NCBI GenBank assembly: GCA_014529385.2
Contig: CM043958.1
Coordinates: forward strand, 122,418,817 to 122,482,816
Origin: Adiantum capillus-veneris
Lineage: Eukaryota; Streptophyta; Polypodiopsida; Polypodiales; Pteridaceae
DNA length: 64,000 nt
Direction: 5' to 3'
This document shows positions 58,603-64,000 of the stretch, piece by piece; the first letter of the stretch is position 1; every line of letters starts with the position of its first letter. Below the pieces are notes generated by a model that saw only the letters and a program-made list of their open reading frames with translations, made no database searches and was not told where the DNA came from. A program made the translations under genes and the position numbers.

Positions 58603-59114
58603 TTGGCAGGGTCCGAATTCCCAGCATGGTTAGGGCAGAAAAAAGAGCTATGGATGTGTGGAGCTTCACATTATGGGAGCTTGAAAAGAGAGGAATGCAT
58701 CTTAGAAAGAGCTATTGAAGACAAGGATTATATTCCGGAACCTTTTTCCGAAGATGCATTAGAACCTATGGAATGGGAACACATACTAGCAACGCTGGAT
58801 GTCTGTACCAGTAATCCTATTTCTTATTCTATCCAACGACAAAATTTTGTGATAAAGACTTCTATGATGTGCTACCCTATTACATGGTAAACCTTGTACC
58901 AGTAGGAGATGAGAATGTAGACTCACTAGAACAAGAAGAGTTTTATGACTCCTCTGAGCATCTGGAATTAAGTAACGATGCAGATAATGAGTGTTTAGAT
59001 ATCTCAAGCGAGAGTAGGGAAACAACCATAGATATCACGTTTTATGATTTTGCAAATCAACACCCTAGACGCCAGGAATGCTATAGAAAAAAAAAGAGCA
59101 AAAAACAAGATTAA
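58603..59114 (+). pseudogene. RE-F PR1-RT linker
   Basis: 58603-58890 has ELWMCGASHYGSLKREECIL and WEHILATLDVCTSNP. 58869-59114 has an acidic part (NDADNECLDISSESRET) and FYDFANQHPRRQECYRKKK. The CGAS-SL-REE and ILAT-D-C motifs recur in RE-B and RE-E, so the linker is a conserved piece of this lineage. Confidence 0.75.
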
Positions 59115-59489
59115 AGAAAACCCGATGCCCAGGATAAAAGACAAAATGCACTATCTAATGCTAGTCAAGACAGAGGATTGTGTAAAAGACAAAATATCAG
59201 GGAGATTCTCAAGAGTTCGAGGGATAAGGACACATGAGGACATAAAACAAGCACGAAAAACTAAAACGCAAATAATTCTAGGAAAGCTCAACAATCAAAA
59301 TGTGGAAAGACAAAAGATCCAAAGTGGACCAAAATGGAGCATAAAAAGAAATACCAAGAACTTAAACGGATGTTACGAGAGGTATGGACTACTGAGGTAG
59401 AAAGTGAAGGTAAGGAGGATTCAAAAAAAGAAAACATGGATGTACCATCCCACTATCAAAAATTCACCATCCAAGACTGAAAAATCATA
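59115..59489 (+). pseudogene. RE-F basic segment before RT
   Basis: A Lys/Arg-rich frame (59044-59400) with KKRAKNKIKENPMPRIKDKM; corresponds to the equally basic 50819-51113 stretch of RE-E. Confidence 0.5.
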
Positions 59490-60593
59490 ATGACACCACC
59501 AATAAGGGAAAGAATAAACCAAGAATCTTACAATGGGCCGAAAAATGCAAAACAAATTGACCTCACTGTGCCAGGCAAAGATCCTCAGCCTGTCTATATA
59601 GCAATTGATTTAGGGCCTAAAGAAGAAGAAATGCTAACACAACTTCTCAAGAAGTATAAAGATGTGTTTGCATGGTCTTACAAAGACCTCAAGGGAGTTG
59701 ATCCAATGATATGACAACATACAATTCCATTAAAATCAGATGCCAAACCAAGAAAACAGCGTCCTTACACATATAATGACACATTTGCTAAACAAATCAA
59801 AGAAGAGATTGACAAGCTGAAGGATTCCGAATTCATCTATGAAATCGAGCATACAGATTGGGTGTCACCCATTGTGGTTGTCCCCAAAAAGAATGGAAAG
59901 TTGTGTGTATGTGTGAACCTCAAAAAGGTAAACGCAGGAACAATAAGGGATACTTATCCCTTGCCAATCACAGAACATGTGCTTGAGAGGGTAGTGGGAA
60001 AACATGCTTATTCATTTCAGGATGGGTTTTCGGGGTACAACCAATTGGAAATTGCAATACAGGATCAACACAAAACCGCATTTGCCACAGAATGGGGAAT
60101 ATATGCGTACAGAGTTATGTTTTTTGGCCTAACCAATGCCCCAGCCACCTGCCAAAGGTTAATGACTCATGCATTCAAAGAATACCTAAGAATATTCTTA
60201 GAAATATATATGGATGATCTTTGTGTCCACTCTCTTATTCGGAAAGAACACATTGACCATTTACAAAAGGTATTTGAGAAGTGAAGAACATATCGAATCT
60301 GTCTCAACCCGGAAAAGTGCATTTTTATGGTAAGACAAGGTCGTATCTTAGGACATATTGCCTCAAGAAATGGCATAACCACTGACCTACACAAAATTAG
60401 AGTCATAGCAAACTTGCCCGGGCCTACTAATGCCAAACAAGTACAATCTTTCATGCGACATTGCGGATATTATCGAAGATTCATATATATGTATGCGGTC
60501 ATTGCACGACCGCTATATCGCTTAATAGTCAGTTTTGACTGGACTGAGGAGTGTGAAATTCATTCAAAAAGCTTAAGGAAATCCTTGTATTAG
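59490..60593 (+). pseudogene. RE-F reverse transcriptase
   Basis: One frame broken by stops at 59712-59714 and 60282-60284. DLGPKEEEMLTQLLKKYKDV, MSPIVVVPKKNGKLCVCVNL, YSFQDGFSGYNQLEIA, QHKTAFATEWGIYAYRVMFF, NAPATCQRLMTHAFKEYLRI, EIYMDDLCVHS with YMDD at 60207-60218, GHIASRNGI, and HCGYYRRFIYMYAVIARPLY. All RT motifs are present, and the stops are the only visible damage. Confidence 0.93.
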
Positions 60594-61129
60594 CACCTGT
60601 ACGTAAAGCACCAAATTGGGAAAAGATATTACATGTTCACATTGATGCCTCTGCATATGCAATTGGGAGTATTCTGACTCAACCTGGAGACGAAACAATA
60701 GATTTCCCAGTTTGTTATGCGAGCTGACAGCTAAATAGTGCAGAAAAGAATTATACCACCACTGAAAGAGAGGGATTAGGAATGATATATGCTGTAAAGA
60801 AATTTTGGCATTATCTCCTTACTGGGAGAATTTTACGTTGGTTTATTATATTGCTAGAGTTTGACTTCACAGTGGTAGTAAAAAAAGGTAAAACGCATCT
60901 ACGAGTGGATCATCTTTTAAGGCTACAAAACGGGAAAGCTCCTGAAGGAGTCGATGATGACATACCTGATGCTTATCTTTTCAATATTGAAATGATACCC
61001 AAATGGTCTCAAAAAATTGTTAGCATTCTTTCCTTTGGAGGTAGATTTGATAAAAAGGAAGAGGGATCCAAACAACAAACATTTCAACAAACAAAAAACT
61101 TTCAATTGATTGCGGGATGAGTATACCAT
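60594..61129 (+). pseudogene. RE-F RNase H, internally deleted
   Basis: ILHVHIDASAYAIGSILTQP (first Asp), NYTTTEREGLGMIYAVKKFW (Glu), HYLLTGRILRWFIILLEFDF and RVDHLLRLQNG (last Asp). Compared with RE-E, about 23 residues that include FVDHQAL are missing between HYLL and RILRWF, so the third catalytic acid is gone. Confidence 0.85.
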
Positions 61130-61780
61130 CTAGGCTCGGACAAAATTCTACGATTATGCATAAATTCAGAGGAATTCGAGTGTTATCTCGAGGAAGCACA
61201 CATCCAAGACTGTGCATTTTATTATTCAACAATGAAAACACACCAAATATTGAAACACTTAGGAGTATATTGGCCAACTATGTATGCTGACACACATGAT
61301 TATGTTAACAAATGTATTATATGTAGTGCCAAACGACCGGTGGATCACGCGACATTGTTTCAGGTAACCATTTCACCTGCATGGAGTCAATATATCATTG
61401 ATTTCTTAACAAAAACAAGGACATTTCCTCAAAACATAACAAAAGCACGACAAAGGGCTATAGAGTTGGAGACTCGAGACTTTAATTTAATTAAAAATCA
61501 ACTCTACAAGCGAGGAAAGGACAATCAACTTAAAATATGTGCAAGTGAAAGTGAATACCTGCTGATTCTAGAACACGTACATGGAGGAATAAGTGGAGGT
61601 CATTTTTTAGGTGATAAGACTGCAAAAATTGTCTTAACCTCGGGCATATGGTGGCGTACATTATACATGGATGCTAAGGAATTTGTAAAGCGTTGTGACG
61701 CATGTCAGTGCACTAAAGTGCCGATAAAAAGAGATGAGCTGCCACTACGGCCAATGATGGGAGCACGGGCATTTGAAAAA
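61130..61780 (+). pseudogene. RE-F two zinc-finger modules before integrase
   Basis: Module 1: LRLCINSEEFECYLEEAHIQ, ILKHLGVYWPTMYADTHDYV, NKCIICSAKRP. Module 2: ISPAWSQYIIDFLTKTRTFP, RDFNLIKNQLYKRGKDNQLK, HVHGGISGGHF, SGIWWRTLYMDAKEFVKRCD, ACQCTK. Each has the G-x-[YW]-W-P/R-T fold core and a C-X2-C end; module 2 keeps its His pair. Most Ty3/gypsy elements have one such module before integrase. Confidence 0.75.
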
Positions 61781-62279
61781 TGGGGAATTGATTTTGTGGC
61801 CTATTTCACCCCCTGCGTATCGCACCCATACCCAATATATCATCGTGGCTACGGACTATCTCACAAAAAGGGCTGAAGCCAAAGCAACACAAAAAGCAGA
61901 TGCAAGAACCACTGCACAATTTTTGTATGAAAATGTCTTTGTAAGATACGGTTTACCAATAGAAATTGTCAGTGATCGAGGAACAAATTTTCTTAATGAA
62001 GTCATTGAATACCTGCTAGAGGAATTCATGGTCATACATAAAAAATCTGCTCCATATCATCCACAAGAAAATGGACAAGCTGAGGCCACAAATAAAACCC
62101 TATGCACTGTTTTGACTAGAATTGTATCAGAATCAAGGGCAGACTGGGATCAACAATTACAATCAACACTATGGGCATACAAAGTAGCTTATAAAACATC
62201 GATTGGAACAACACCGTACAACATGGTGTTTGGTCTAAACGCTACGAGTGGTGAAACGCTTAGAATGGATAGGCCATGA
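61773..62279 (+). pseudogene. RE-F integrase catalytic core
   Basis: GARAFEKWGIDFV holds the first Asp; the frame then shifts and continues as YIIVATDYLTKRAEAKATQK. IEIVSDRGTNFLNEV has the second Asp and ENGQAEATNK the Glu. Complete triad across one frameshift. Confidence 0.9.
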
Positions 62280-62602
62280 GCTCTTTTCAAGAATAGATGA
62301 TCTTGAAAAGCTAGATGAACTTCAACTAAGAGCTGTAGCTTCGATCTATGCTCAGAAGAGAAGACAAAAAGAGTTTTTTGACAAGCATGTGCACACAAAA
62401 GATTTTTAAACAGGTGATTATGTACTTGTTTACACTTTGAAGCAACATGCCAAAAAACTTAAAAACGAGGGATGGGACCCTTTGTGATTAGTGACTTATC
62501 ACAAAGCGGAGCCGTCAAACTTGCGACATTGGAAGGTGAAGAAATGCCAAAGTGGATTAGTGGCTGTCGGTTAAAAAAGTATATTTACCACTAACACAGG
62601 AT
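62280..62602 (+). pseudogene. RE-F integrase C-terminal domain
   Basis: DDLEKLDELQLRAVASIYAQ, KRRQKEFFDKHV, DYVLVYTLKQHAKKL, then after a frameshift GPFVISDLSQSGAVKL and MPKWISGCRLKKY. Matches RE-E along its length. Confidence 0.8.
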
Positions 62603-63307
62603 ATGCTTCAAAAAATCCATCATGAAAAACAACGGACAAAGGAGATACAGAGGGTAAGAGAAGAAGCACAAGCAAAAGCAAAAGAACGCATTGCAAAAAG
62701 AAGGCTTTTACGACAACAACAACAAATTGGATCACCGTTGCGAATAAATGTTGTTCGATTAACAAATTTTAATGAAGACACAGTGGATCCAATAATTGCA
62801 GTCAAAGTGGGTAGCAACCAAGTTGACTCGACGGCATTGCTTGATTTAGGAGCTCAAGCAAATCTGATTTCTTGCAAATTATATAAACAGCTCAAGCTTG
62901 AAGAACAACTCCATCCTACTCAACAAGCACTGGAAAGCAGTACATCACATTCATTAAGCATGTTGGGTTGGATGATATTGCATGTACAAATACATCAATA
63001 TGTTTATCCCCACAAGTTTTATGTGGTTGAGGATGCGAGCACACTACATCCAATGTTGTTGGGACAACCATGGCAGAAAGAGTATAATGTGCAGATAGAT
63101 TGGAGTTCGAATACGGTCAAAATTCAACAAGCACAAGAACACTGGGTGGTAGCCTTTGCTCAAACAACCCGGAAGAACCAGATAATGGTGCCACAATCAC
63201 TTGATAAAGAGCAAAAAAGATGGATGCTACTTAGCCAGCAAAAGATGCCTATGAAGGATAACCAGGAAATCGCCCACTGTATTCAATCAAAAAATGAGAC
63301 ACCATAG
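62603..63307 (+). pseudogene. RE-F second aspartic protease-like domain (PR2) with basic spacer
   Basis: The ORF starts with a basic helical spacer (residues 1-50, EIQRVREEAQAKAKERIAKR). PR2 spans about residues 60-175: VKVGSNQVDSTALLDLGAQA, NLISCKLYKQLKLEEQ, MLGWMILHVQIHQYVYPHKF, MLLGQPWQKEYNVQIDW. The active site is D-L-G-A, with the usual Ser/Thr replaced by Leu. It follows integrase directly, as in RE-E. Ends at a TAG, after which the same frame goes on to WxPK. Confidence 0.78.
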
Positions 63308-63900
63308 GGGACAATGAATAGATCAAGGTTAGCAATACGCAAACAACAAGTATGGGTACGGAAGGATGGAAGTGAATGAGCCTACAAACCACAATGCAAT
63401 AGCCGACGACCTCCAAAAAACAATGTTAAACAAACACTGAACAGGGTCATAAAACTGATATGGATACCCAAAAACATGCTCAATCGCCAACTACATGAGA
63501 TACTCATTTAGATCCCCAAAGAGATGCTACAAGAACTCCCTTCAGTACAAGCAACACCAGCAGCCAGACAATCACTAAATCCGACATCGGCAAACCGATC
63601 TATGTGGGTGCTGATCAAAAGAATAGAAATAACGACCAAAAAAGAGGCCATAAACCTACAAATGCCTCCAATCAAAGCTACAAATGGAAATCAAAAGAGA
63701 AAAATATTATGGCCACATCAGACACGACACTCCCATCCATGGAGACCACAACGGCCATATCTACAGTAGTGGCAAACCAAGCCACTTTCGCAAAGAAGAC
63801 GATCAAACAACGAGCGGACGAATTACAACTTTTAATTGCAAAGAAAATCTACCAAGCAAACCAGGAACAAACAGGAAACCTCGACGTCAAATGCCAATAA
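63308..63900 (+). pseudogene. RE-F WxPK tail
   Basis: In frame after PR2: QQVWVRKDGSE, stop, KLIWIPKNMLNRQLHEILI, then stop-IPKEMLQ where TAG (63509-63511) sits in place of TGG Trp, then SMWVLIKR. A second frame (63604-63900) gives YKWKSKEK. So at least four repeat remnants. Basic, Gln/Asn/Lys-rich. Confidence 0.65.
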
Positions 63901-64000
63901 GCATCTTGCTTATTCCCTCCTCTCGCACCGCATTAATTTTACCATGCATTGACTGAGTATGCATAAGGTAGGGCCATGTTACAAGGCCACGCATTAGCAC
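63901..64000 (+). other. RE-F 3' tail
   Basis: TCCTCTCGCACCGCAT and CCATGCAT match the 3' region of RE-C. The PPT and 3' LTR would lie beyond the window. Confidence 0.45.

Larger units (their letters stand above)
53100..64000 (+). mobile_element. RE-F: most complete Tat-like element (leader to WxPK tail)
   Basis: Leader with four 24-nt palindromes, gag with capsid and two zinc knuckles, PR1, linker, RT, RNase H, two zinc-finger modules, integrase, PR2, WxPK repeats and 3' tail. The 5' LTR/PBS are not seen (cut near 53.1 kb) and the 3' LTR lies beyond the window. Many stops and frameshifts. Confidence 0.85.

Overview
This window is plant nuclear DNA made almost entirely of decayed LTR retrotransposons. 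The evidence for a plant is the Ty3/gypsy polyproteins, a chromodomain integrase, tRNA-Asp and tRNA-iMet type primer binding sites, a Ty1/copia fragment and a plant-type DEAD-box helicase pseudogene. It is AT-rich, with long (AC)n and (AG)n arrays. I saw no intact host gene, no rRNA or tRNA gene and no CRISPR. A large, repeat-rich genome (for example fern- or conifer-like) would fit, but the species cannot be fixed from this sequence. I use working names RE-A to RE-H, K1/K2 and LARD.

Layout. RE-A (minus, 1 to about 4.7 kb) is a Tat-like non-autonomous element: LTR, tRNA-Asp PBS, leader, then one long frame with two stops that ends in an aspartic protease (PR1) and W-[IV]-P-K repeats. RE-C (plus, 4.7 to about 10.7 kb) has a gag-like region, a zinc knuckle, a decayed second-type protease (PR2-like), WxPK repeats, a PPT and the start of a 3' LTR. 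At 11.3-12.6 kb lie an unidentified ORF and a 180-bp tandem repeat. At 12.6-14.2 kb a minus-strand LTR and PPT (RE-H) are fused to an intronless DEAD-box helicase pseudogene. RE-B (minus, 15.4-29.1 kb) is another gag/PR1/WxPK derivative. It is split by an 8,128-bp coding-deficient LTR element (LARD, 17936-26063) that has matched LTRs, PBS, PPT and a TAACT target duplication. At 29.5-31.8 kb are small tandem duplications and an unidentified 184-codon reading frame.

From 31.86 to 40.85 kb sit pieces of a chromovirus family: K1 (plus; RT, RNase H, integrase, chromodomain, LTR), K2 (minus; LTR, PBS, gag, decayed protease), a copia RT fragment, and a third truncated LTR. RE-G (minus, 40.95-45 kb) carries an unidentified multi-part ORF with acidic/basic and coiled-coil segments and a palindrome-bearing leader. 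RE-E (minus, 46.7-53.1 kb) and RE-F (plus, 53.1-64 kb) are the most complete elements. They stand head to head and share the order gag, PR1, RT, RNase H, two zinc-finger modules, integrase, a second aspartic protease (PR2), then WxPK repeats.

Most interesting: (1) the second retropepsin-like domain and WxPK tail after integrase, seen in two full-length copies, with derivative elements keeping protease plus WxPK while losing RT and integrase; (2) a 24-nt palindrome repeated three or four times, mostly about 280 nt apart, in the leaders of three elements, with the sequence differing between elements but the symmetry kept. Both look like conserved parts of one Tat-like lineage that I do not recognise from known descriptions. 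All coding regions here carry stops or frameshifts, so nothing in the window is likely to be active.
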